Source of the DNA: Acidobacterium sp.
Lineage (GTDB): Bacteria; Acidobacteriota; Terriglobia; Terriglobales; Acidobacteriaceae
NCBI GenBank assembly: GCA_003131625.1
Contig: PKVY01000101.1
Location: 32,381 to 78,045, forward strand
Direction: 5' to 3'
DNA: 45,665 nt
Part shown: piece after piece, positions 16,726 through 23,190 of the stretch
How positions within the stretch are numbered: position 1 is the stretch's first letter
Layout of the letters: every line of letters starts with the position of its first letter
Notes under the pieces: model-generated
Databases searched by the model: none
Told to the model about the DNA's origin: nothing
Seen by the model: only the letters and a program-made list of their open reading frames with translations
Position numbers and translations under genes: made by a program

Positions 16726-19293
16726 TCAGAATTCGTAATGGAATCCGAGTGTGATGTTGTTGGCACGGAAGGGCCGGGCGGCGGTCTCGCCGGACGGCGG
16801 CAGGGTCAGACCGGTTTGCAGGCCGGCGAGACTCGATGAGTTGCATGCAACCACGGGCACCGGGGTTGCAGGCGTGGGATTGGAGGTGCTGCAGTAGGGT
16901 GCGCCCGAGGCTCCGCCCTCGGCGTAGCTGAAGTAGTTGTATTCCATCTTCCAGATCCATCCAGGATGGACCGTGTAGTCGACATTCACGAAGGGAGACT
17001 GATACTTCGAGACCAGCGAACCGGCGACGTCGCGCGCGTCGTTGTAGAAGCGGCTGCCGTCAACGGAGTTGATGCGATAGCCAATCGCGCCCTTGAGGGA
17101 AGTGGAGGGAGAGATGCGGAGAGCCGCCGAGCCGGAATTTGTCGGAGCATCCATGAAGTCCCTGACCGGCCCGAACTCATAGTAGGTGGTTCCCCTGACG
17201 GAAGCGCCGGGGCATGCTGTCCCGCTGGGCGTCGAAGCGCCCGGCATGGTGGCGGTGGCGCCGCCGTCGTAGCAGATGTTGGTCCGGGCATAGACGTCGC
17301 TCCAGGCATAGTTGAAGTCGAACCCATAGTGCTCGTTCGGCAACAGCTGCGCACCCATGCTGGCCACCCGGCTGTAATCGAAATGACCCAGCGGGCCGTC
17401 GAGGGGCGCGGTACCTGTGTTGTTGGTGTTGTTATGCCGTTCCAGGTCGTTATAGGCGCCGGACAGGGTCGCCCAGGACTTCGCCCTGTACAGGGTGTGC
17501 ATTCTGTAGTGCTGCAACTGCCGCGGCGCAATCGGAGTAAATACGTTGTCGTCGTAAAGCATCTCGACGCTGGCATTGATAGTCCAGTTGCTGGTGGGAC
17601 GCAGAGCGACGCTCACGATTCCGCCGTCCTCGTTGATGGTGACGGTTCCGTTATTCGTTGCACCCGCAACCAAAGCTGTGTTGTGCGGGATACCTTCGGC
17701 GATCACGTGATTGCGGTAGCGATAGGTGAGCGAGATCGTGGCGCGAGACCAGCCATTCCAGGTCCCGGTCACGTCGTTGGTGATGAACCTCTGGCCGAAG
17801 AAGTCCGGCAGAGGTACGCCGACCGAGCCGCTGCCTTCAAAGGTGGAGGCCCCTCCGGCGGCGTTGGTCGAGGTCAACCCACCCGCATAGTTGATGGTTT
17901 CATTGCCGGCCGTCGCAGGCGTCGACACCGTGGTGACACCGGTCATGGTGGTGGTTCCCGGTTGCTGCACGTTGGAGAAGCTGGCCTGATCTTCGAGACT
18001 GAAGTTCTGCGTAGCCTGCCAGACGACGCCGTAATCGGCCGCTGTGACCTCACGCTTTGCGGATGCGGCGGCGGTATAGGTAAGCGAGCGCGTCGTCTTG
18101 GCCAGCCCCTGGAAGTTCTCGTAGTAGTCCGGCATGTTCATCTTCGCGTTGGTGTAGCGAAAATCGCCATTCATCGAGACGTTCTTAATGCTGGAACTCT
18201 GGAATCGGAAGATCTCAGTGGGATAGAGGAAACGCGTCGGCTGGGAGCGCAGGTAGCTGGTAATGACACCGCAGGCAGGATTAATCACCGGCGCTCCGCC
18301 CGGACTTGACGGCGGAGAAAGGATAGGAGTGGTGCCGGTACTGTTTGCATTGCAGGCGCTGGCCGAGTAGGGCGTCAGGCTGTCGTAGTTAGCCAGAAGA
18401 GCAGCACGGGTGCCATCCGGTTCCTGCACGGTGAAGTAAGCGGGATCCATGGTGAAGTAAGAGTCGGCCTTGTAGTGGTCGATCTGTTCTTCCAGGGTCA
18501 GCCGGGTGAGCGGCACGGGCTTCCAGTCGACCGCCCCCAGGAAGTCGTCGGTGCTGTTGCGCTGATTTTCCTCGAGCAGAACATCGTAGGCGCTGGCAAA
18601 CTGATAACCGCTGGGGCTGAGGCTCGGGCCGGCAAAGATGTTCTGCGAGTATCCGAACCGGTAGGTCAGCGTCGACAGCGGGTGGAAGGTGAGGTTGGTA
18701 TCGGTCATGCGACGCACCGTGTCAAACGCGAACGGCGACACGTTTACCTGCGGCCAGCCCATAGAGCCGGTTGGCGATGCGGTGGGGCCGATCGGAATCG
18801 ACTGACCCGACGGGATATTCGGATTGCCGAGCAGATCGTAGTCGAAGTACTGGCGATCGCGGCGGAAGAGGCCGGAGAACTCGTAAACATTCCCCTTGTG
18901 GAAAGCGATCCTGGCAAAGTTATATGGATCGCCGCCAAATCCGCTGCCCGCTGCGCTCAGGGAGTCGAAGAGCGTGTTCTTAGCTCCAGGCAGCGCGCGC
19001 ATCTCGAAGGTCTCGCCCAGCACGCGCGGCCCGGACTGCACATTGACCAGCGTGTCGTACATCGCCTGGCTGCCGGAGACGGCAGATATGTGCCCGCCCA
19101 GATCGACGGTCTGATGGACGGTGTATCCACTCGGGACAGAGGCCGGTTGTGCATCGGGCGCCGGGGCCTGGGCGACAGCGAAGCCCGCCGTCATCAAAAG
19201 AATGGCGACTCCAATTCCCCCTGCGATGCACTGGACCAATGTGGGAGAGGGCTGTTGATTGGAAAGCCGAGGAAACCAGCCTGTCTTCGTCAT
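16726..19293 (-). CDS. MtrB/PioB-like outer-membrane beta-barrel protein
   Basis: An 855-residue protein with an N-terminal hydrophobic signal (about 24-45, ending FAVAQAP). It is rich in alternating aromatic strands and ends FRANNITLGFHYEF, with the terminal Phe used by outer-membrane barrels. Blocks such as YDTLVNVQSGPRVLGETFEM, GFGGDPYNFARI and FSGLFRRDRQYFDYDLLGNP resemble MtrB/PioB-type porins, which hold a decaheme cytochrome across the outer membrane. It directly follows a DmsE/MtrA-like decaheme gene, the diagnostic gene pair. ATG 19293 has GTGAGG nearby; a GTG 12 nt upstream is an alternative start. It is longer than typical MtrB (about 700), with large Ser/Gly/Pro loops. I see no N-terminal CXXC like that of Shewanella MtrB. 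Confidence 0.82.
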   Translation of the reverse strand: MTKTGWFPRLSNQQPSPTLVQCIAGGIGVAILLMTAGFAVAQAPAPDAQPASVPSGYTVHQTVDLGGHISAVSGSQAMYDTLVNVQSGPRVLGETFEMRALPGAKNTLFDSLSAAGSGFGGDPYNFARIAFHKGNVYEFSGLFRRDRQYFDYDLLGNPNIPSGQSIPIGPTASPTGSMGWPQVNVSPFAFDTVRRMTDTNLTFHPLSTLTYRFGYSQNIFAGPSLSPSGYQFASAYDVLLEENQRNSTDDFLGAVDWKPVPLTRLTLEEQIDHYKADSYFTMDPAYFTVQEPDGTRAALLANYDSLTPYSASACNANSTGTTPILSPPSSPGGAPVINPACGVITSYLRSQPTRFLYPTEIFRFQSSSIKNVSMNGDFRYTNAKMNMPDYYENFQGLAKTTRSLTYTAAASAKREVTAADYGVVWQATQNFSLEDQASFSNVQQPGTTTMTGVTTVSTPATAGNETINYAGGLTSTNAAGGASTFEGSGSVGVPLPDFFGQRFITNDVTGTWNGWSRATISLTYRYRNHVIAEGIPHNTALVAGATNNGTVTINEDGGIVSVALRPTSNWTINASVEMLYDDNVFTPIAPRQLQHYRMHTLYRAKSWATLSGAYNDLERHNNTNNTGTAPLDGPLGHFDYSRVASMGAQLLPNEHYGFDFNYAWSDVYARTNICYDGGATATMPGASTPSGTACPGASVRGTTYYEFGPVRDFMDAPTNSGSAALRISPSTSLKGAIGYRINSVDGSRFYNDARDVAGSLVSKYQSPFVNVDYTVHPGWIWKMEYNYFSYAEGGASGAPYCSTSNPTPATPVPVVACNSSSLAGLQTGLTLPPSGETAARPFRANNITLGFHYEF

Positions 19294-19348
19294 AGGAAGC
19301 CTCACTTATGAATGCGTCGACCGAATCGAAATCCTGAAACCTGTTATC

Positions 19349-19396
19349 GGATCCGGGCCGCGCGTGCCTTGTTGCAGGCAGGCGCAGCCCGGGTCC
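19349..19396. other. intercistronic stem-loop between the decaheme and barrel genes
   Basis: GGATCCGGGC (19349-19358) pairs with GCCCGGGTCC (19387-19396) with one T-G wobble. An inner stem TGCCT/AGGCA (19365-19369, 19376-19380) closes a 6-nt loop. It lies in the 110-nt gap between the two genes and has no T-tract. Confidence 0.6.
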
Positions 19397-19403
19397 ATGA
19401 ACC

Positions 19404-20324
19404 CTACCTGAGGAACGCCTGGTTGATGTTCGAGCCGTGAATGTAGGTGTGGCAGCTGGTGCAGGGCGCCAGCTCCGCCGACCCCTGACCCATCCCAATG
19501 ACGGTGTGAGAGGAAACCGGGCTGTGGCACTGGTTGCACAGGGTGTTGACCGACGGCATGTTCAACATCCGGGCGTTCTGAGAACCATGGGGAGAGTGGC
19601 AACCCACGCATCCCTCGGCCTTGACCGCGGCGTGCTCGTACACGAACGGCCCGCGCGTCTCCGCGTGGCACTTGGTGCAGATCATGTTCTGATCGGCGGT
19701 GGACTTCAGGTTGTTGTTCCCGAAGGTTCCGTGCGGATCGTGACAGTCGCTGCACTTGACCGCGCCTTCGTTCACCGGGTGATGGAACGGCATATCGAAG
19801 GCCGGCTTCGTATCGGTGTGGCACTGGAAGCAGAGCTTGGGCTGTTCGGCCTTGAGCAGATGCTCCGGTGTCTCGGAAGCGTGGACGCTGTGGCAGTCGA
19901 GACAGCCGACATTGGCTTTGGCGTGCGGGGAGCGCTCGAAGTTGGGGTGCGCGCCGGCATGGCAGCCGAGGCAGGTCTCATCGGTCTCTTTGGTGCTGAG
20001 CTTGTCGAAGCGGCGAATCTTCGTGACGTCGCCACCGCCCTCGACGTGAGCCTTGCCCGGTCCGTGACAGCTTTCGCAGGTCACACCCTTGCCGGCATGT
20101 TCGAGAGCGAGACGGGAATGAGGATTGTCTCCGAATTTCTTCACGACGTCCGCGTGACAAGTGGCGCAGGTATCCTGACCGACGAAATCCGTCGAGTCGG
20201 CTGCCGCCTTCGGTTGGGAAGTTGACACTTGCTGCTGGCCACCGCCGGCAGCGAGCGCCAGCCTGGTTCCTGCGAACCCGGTCAGTAGCAGAAAGCACGC
20301 CATGCTGGTTAGAAATCGACGCAT
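19404..20324 (-). CDS. DmsE/MtrA-like periplasmic decaheme cytochrome c
   Basis: A 306-residue protein with signal MRRFLTSMACFLLLTGFAG (cut near ALA before AGGG). Ten CXXCH sites follow: CATCH, CESCH, CLGCH, CLDCH, CFQCH, CSDCH, CTKCH, CVGCH, CNQCH, CTSCH. Number, length and spacing match the DmsE/MtrA/PioA family, whose members insert into an MtrB/PioB barrel to make a heme wire across the outer membrane. The barrel gene comes next, 110 nt downstream. ATG 20324 has GAGGTGA 7 nt upstream. The 387-nt upstream gap has two GTGAT-N4-ATCAC palindromes. No outer-surface MtrC/OmcA-like cytochrome is encoded here, so the final electron acceptor is unknown; reversal (electron uptake, as with PioA) is possible. 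Confidence 0.9.
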   Translation of the reverse strand: MRRFLTSMACFLLLTGFAGTRLALAAGGGQQQVSTSQPKAAADSTDFVGQDTCATCHADVVKKFGDNPHSRLALEHAGKGVTCESCHGPGKAHVEGGGDVTKIRRFDKLSTKETDETCLGCHAGAHPNFERSPHAKANVGCLDCHSVHASETPEHLLKAEQPKLCFQCHTDTKPAFDMPFHHPVNEGAVKCSDCHDPHGTFGNNNLKSTADQNMICTKCHAETRGPFVYEHAAVKAEGCVGCHSPHGSQNARMLNMPSVNTLCNQCHSPVSSHTVIGMGQGSAELAPCTSCHTYIHGSNINQAFLR

Positions 20325-20437
20325 GCGTATTCACCTCGCGCAGCAAGCGGAGCACCCGTGTTCTTCGTTACCCATCGCTCGCTGAAATTACGGCTCATGT
20401 TCTCGTGGAGCATATCGGTGTCCCGCAACGAGACACA

Positions 20438-20451
20438 GTGATGCAAATCAC
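20438..20451. promoter_or_regulatory. Crp/Fnr-type palindrome 1 upstream of the decaheme gene
   Basis: GTGATGCAAATCAC is a perfect 5+5 inverted repeat with a 4-nt spacer. It contains TGAT-N4-ATCA, the core of the Fnr box (TTGAT-N4-ATCAA), and also fits AGTGA-N6-TCACA. Its centre is about 120 nt before ATG 20324. Confidence 0.6.
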
Positions 20452-20474
20452 ATGGACACATATCTTTGAGCGCT

Positions 20475-20488
20475 GTGATTTGAATCAC
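20475..20488. promoter_or_regulatory. Crp/Fnr-type palindrome 2 upstream of the decaheme gene
   Basis: GTGATTTGAATCAC has the same half-sites as the 20438 palindrome, 37 nt away centre to centre. Two identical half-site pairs in one gap make chance unlikely. Confidence 0.6.
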
Positions 20489-20672
20489 TTAGCTTGCGTG
20501 CAGGAGGAAACTTGCCAGGATGCGCCGGAATCGCGTGGGCGCGGGCATTGGGCGTCTGCAAGTGCTGTGGAATCAGCGGCCCGATGTCGCGATTCCGATC
20601 GCAAGACACAATGGAGGAATGTAGGGGCTACCGTTACTTTTGTTCGAGGAGGCTTTCTGCGAGGACGATGCA

Positions 20673-20688
20673 GCGAGCCAAGGCTCGC
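20673..20688 (-). terminator. weak hairpin downstream of hypB
   Basis: GCGAGC (20673-20678) and GCTCGC (20683-20688) form a 6-bp stem with a 4-nt loop, 24 nt past the hypB stop. Without a T-tract, its role as a terminator is uncertain. Confidence 0.35.
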
Positions 20689-20711
20689 GGGAGCACCAAG
20701 TTCGGCACGAG

Positions 20712-21410
20712 TCAGTTTCGCTTTTCCGCGCCGCCACGGGGTGCAGAAACGGCGCCCTGGCGCTTCGCCCGGCGCTCCGCGAGCCACGCACGCCATTCGT
20801 CCATGCCCTTCCCGGTTGAGCAGGAAACTTCGAGGATTTCGATATCGGGATTGACCTGGCGGGCATTGGCTTTGGCCGCCTCGATGTCGAATGGAACATA
20901 AGGAAGCAGATCGATTTTGGTGAGAATGAGCAGCGCGGCCTTGTGAAAGATGGATGGGTATTTGAGCGGCTTGTCTTCGCCTTCGGTGACGCTGAGCAGG
21001 ACGATCTTTGCTTCTTCGCCGAGATCGTAGCTGGATGGGCAAACGAGATTGCCGACATTCTCGATGAACAGGACGTCAATATTTTCGAGAGGCCACGGCT
21101 GAAGGGCGCGGTCGATCATCTTGCCGTCGAGATGGCAGACGCCGCCGGTGACGATCTGCTGCACGGGAAAGCTGTAGCGCATCAGCCGCCGCGCGTCGTT
21201 CTCGGTCTGGAGGTCGCCGGTGAGGACGGCGATCTTCTCACCCGGAGGGAAGACGGCCAGGGTGCTTTCGAGCAGCGTGGTCTTGCCGGAGCCGGGCGCG
21301 CTGATGAAGTTGAGGCAAAGGATGTTGTGTTCTTCGAAGCGGCGGCGCAGATCGAGCGCGATGCGCTGGTTTTCGTTCAGGACTTTCTCTTCGACACGAA
21401 CGACGGTCAT
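20712..21410 (-). CDS. hypB: hydrogenase nickel incorporation GTPase HypB
   Basis: A 232-residue GTPase that works with HypA to load nickel into the [NiFe] hydrogenase large subunit. It has the P-loop SAPGSGKTTLLE (38-48), the metal-site motif GGVCHLDGKM with Cys and His, IENVGNLVCPSSYDLGE, and the NKxD-like TKIDLL. It lacks the His-rich N-terminal nickel store seen in some HypB proteins, and the C-terminus is basic. The ATG overlaps the hypA stop (ATGA, 21407-21410). It is the last gene of the hydrogenase set on the minus strand, followed by a weak hairpin. hypC, D, E and F are absent from the window. Confidence 0.95.
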   Translation of the reverse strand: MTVVRVEEKVLNENQRIALDLRRRFEEHNILCLNFISAPGSGKTTLLESTLAVFPPGEKIAVLTGDLQTENDARRLMRYSFPVQQIVTGGVCHLDGKMIDRALQPWPLENIDVLFIENVGNLVCPSSYDLGEEAKIVLLSVTEGEDKPLKYPSIFHKAALLILTKIDLLPYVPFDIEAAKANARQVNPDIEILEVSCSTGKGMDEWRAWLAERRAKRQGAVSAPRGGAEKRN

Positions 21411-21766
21411 GGTTCCTCCACTTCGACGAAAGCGATGTCCAGCTGGTCCCCGCTGACGAAGCTGGTGTGATGGCTCGTGCAGCCCGGGCAGGGCGCATCG
21501 GTAAACGGCGAAAGCTGCGGCGATACATACTCACGGCCGCAATCCTCGCAGCGATTCATGCGGGGGCAGTTTTCAGCGGTGAGCACAACTTTTTCGTCCT
21601 CGGTTCCGGCAATGATGCACTCGAATGCAAAACGCAGCGCATCGACGTCGACGCCGGAAAGCACGCCCACGCGCACACCGATGCCCATGAGCTTCGCTCC
21701 AGGACGCCGCGCGGTCTCCGTGCGGCCTGCCTCGAGGATCGAGTTGGCGATGCCCACTTCGTGCAT
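21407..21766 (-). CDS. hypA: hydrogenase maturation nickel metallochaperone HypA
   Basis: A 119-residue protein with the invariant start MHEVGIANSILE; His2 is the nickel ligand. The zinc site comprises two CXXC pairs (RCEDC and PCPGC). It delivers nickel to the hydrogenase large subunit with HypB, whose start overlaps its stop by 4 nt. It follows the maturation protease gene after 105 nt, a gap holding the 14-bp palindrome CAGGCAGCTGCCTG (21784-21797). It could therefore have its own promoter or continue the hydrogenase transcript. Confidence 0.95.
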   Translation of the reverse strand: MHEVGIANSILEAGRTETARRPGAKLMGIGVRVGVLSGVDVDALRFAFECIIAGTEDEKVVLTAENCPRMNRCEDCGREYVSPQLSPFTDAPCPGCTSHHTSFVSGDQLDIAFVEVEEP

Positions 21767-21783
21767 CAGCGCAGTCCTTTATG

Positions 21784-21797
21784 CAGGCAGCTGCCTG
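21784..21797. repeat. 14-bp perfect palindrome upstream of hypA
   Basis: CAGGCAGCTGCCTG reads the same on both strands and lies 18 nt before the hypA ATG. It could be an operator or a chance GC palindrome; no known motif is matched. Confidence 0.3.
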
Positions 21798-21871
21798 GGT
21801 GAAAGTGTTTCATGGATTCCCCTGGGGTGGGGTCGTGCTTCAGGTGTGTCTTTTGGCGTGGGCCAGGCTGC

Positions 21872-22402
21872 TCACGCTACCGCGGGCTCCGGCTCACCGG
21901 CCGGGACCAGCACATCGATTTGAGCCCGCTCGATCTCCTGGGTCCACCGGCTAACCTGAGCGATGGCGGTCTCGACCAGCGCGGCCAGCGCACCTTCCGC
22001 CGTCGCGGTGAGCTGGGTGCCCCAGCCGATGATCTCCGGCTGAACACCGAGCACGACGATCTCTGCAGGCGCTCTGCCGGTCAGGCGGGCGGCGCCGATC
22101 AAATCGGAAAAACCCAGCAGGTGCACGCTCTTTGAAATCGGCAGATCGACGATTTCGTCGCCGGCGAAGCGCAGAAGCGTGCCCGGTGTCGCGCCCGCGT
22201 CAATGGCATCGAGCGCCAGCAGATGGGTGACGCCATCCAGCGGATGAAGCAGGTCGAGGCCCAGCGTGCCGCCTTCGATCAGGGAAACACACCGAGGGAA
22301 GCGCGGATCTGCGCGAAGCTGCTGGATGGCCAGCATGCCGACGGCGTCGTCGGTGCGCATGAGGTTGCCGAGACCGAGAACGGCGATGCGGGCAGGATTC
22401 AT
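21872..22402 (-). CDS. [NiFe] hydrogenase maturation endopeptidase (HyaD/HupD/HybD family)
   Basis: A 176-residue protease. The family layout is visible: LGLGNLMRTDDAVGM near the N-terminus with an acidic nickel-binding residue, LLALDAIDAG, and SVHLLGFSDL with the conserved histidine. It trims the C-terminal extension of the hydrogenase large subunit after nickel insertion. ATG 22402 overlaps the cytochrome b stop (ATGA) and is preferred; ATG 22411, three codons earlier, is the alternative. Its place right after the structural genes shows it is dedicated to this hydrogenase. Its substrate has an unusually long tail (about 41 residues after the last His). Confidence 0.9.
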   Translation of the reverse strand: MNPARIAVLGLGNLMRTDDAVGMLAIQQLRADPRFPRCVSLIEGGTLGLDLLHPLDGVTHLLALDAIDAGATPGTLLRFAGDEIVDLPISKSVHLLGFSDLIGAARLTGRAPAEIVVLGVQPEIIGWGTQLTATAEGALAALVETAIAQVSRWTQEIERAQIDVLVPAGEPEPAVA

Positions 22403-23190
22403 CGATCCCATTCCCGGTTGCGATGGATTTTGCGCTTGCTGAAGAGTTCCCGAGGTTCCAGGCTGGCGATCTTCATTTCCTCGTCGATGGTCTGGTCATC
22501 CACGAACTTGTAACCGCTGAAGACACTTTCCATCTCCCCGTTGCGCTCCGTCATGGCCACCAGCACCGCGCTGTAAACGTGGTGGATGAAGAAGGCCATG
22601 AGGAAGAACATGAAGAGGAAGTGGATCATCCGGATCCACTGGATGTCGATGACGCGCGGAATCCATCCCACGAAAAAGCGGAGCGTCGGCGAGCCTTCCA
22701 CGGTGGCGAAAAGCACCAGACCGGTGATGCACTCGCACGCGATGAGGAAATAGACCACGATGTAGGTGAGGCCGGCGAGGGTGTTGTGGCCGATCTGCTC
22801 GAAGGGCTTGCGCTGCTGGAAGGAGTAGTAGCGGACCATCGCCTTGAGGCTGTTCCAACGGCGGCGAGTGAGCGGAAGGAACTGACGCCAGCGCGCCCAG
22901 TGATTGCCGGCGAAGAACCAATAAAAGCGCACGATCAGCGCGCCGATCAGCTCAAAACCGGCCAACTCGTGGATGAAACGGACCGTCCCCATGGTCCAGG
23001 AACGCGGACCAGGAAAGATAAGGAACGGGTGATTCATGTAGAGGCCGGTCCAGGTGAGAACCGTAACCGCGGCCACGATGCCCCAGTGGGCCAGGCGGAC
23101 GGGCAGCTCCCAGACGTAAACGGGAACGAGGTGTTCTTCGCCGGCCGCTACGTGTTTCTTCGGAGGAGCAGGACGAACGAGCGTGGCCAT
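22399..23190 (-). CDS. Ni/Fe-hydrogenase b-type cytochrome subunit
   Basis: A 263-residue integral membrane diheme cytochrome b of the HyaC/HupC/HoxZ family that accepts electrons from the small subunit and reduces quinone. Several long hydrophobic helices are visible. Histidines suited to heme ligation occur in ELPVRLAHWG, RFIHELAGFE, GHNTLAGL and IHHVYSAV, and YVWELPVRLAHW is a family signature. ATG 23190 shares its A with the large-subunit stop (TGATG), so translation is coupled; an in-frame GTG one codon earlier is less likely. The maturation protease follows with a 4-nt overlap. Confidence 0.94.
   Translation of the reverse strand: MATLVRPAPPKKHVAAGEEHLVPVYVWELPVRLAHWGIVAAVTVLTWTGLYMNHPFLIFPGPRSWTMGTVRFIHELAGFELIGALIVRFYWFFAGNHWARWRQFLPLTRRRWNSLKAMVRYYSFQQRKPFEQIGHNTLAGLTYIVVYFLIACECITGLVLFATVEGSPTLRFFVGWIPRVIDIQWIRMIHFLFMFFLMAFFIHHVYSAVLVAMTERNGEMESVFSGYKFVDDQTIDEEMKIASLEPRELFSKRKIHRNREWDR

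Larger units (their letters stand above)
20325..20711. other. 387-nt intergenic region between hypB and the decaheme gene
   Basis: No gene was recognised in this gap. It contains a short hairpin near hypB (20673-20688) and two Crp/Fnr-like palindromes (20438-20451 and 20475-20488) 114-164 nt upstream of the decaheme ATG. It is the largest non-coding gap in the window and probably holds the promoter for the cytochrome cluster. Confidence 0.7.
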
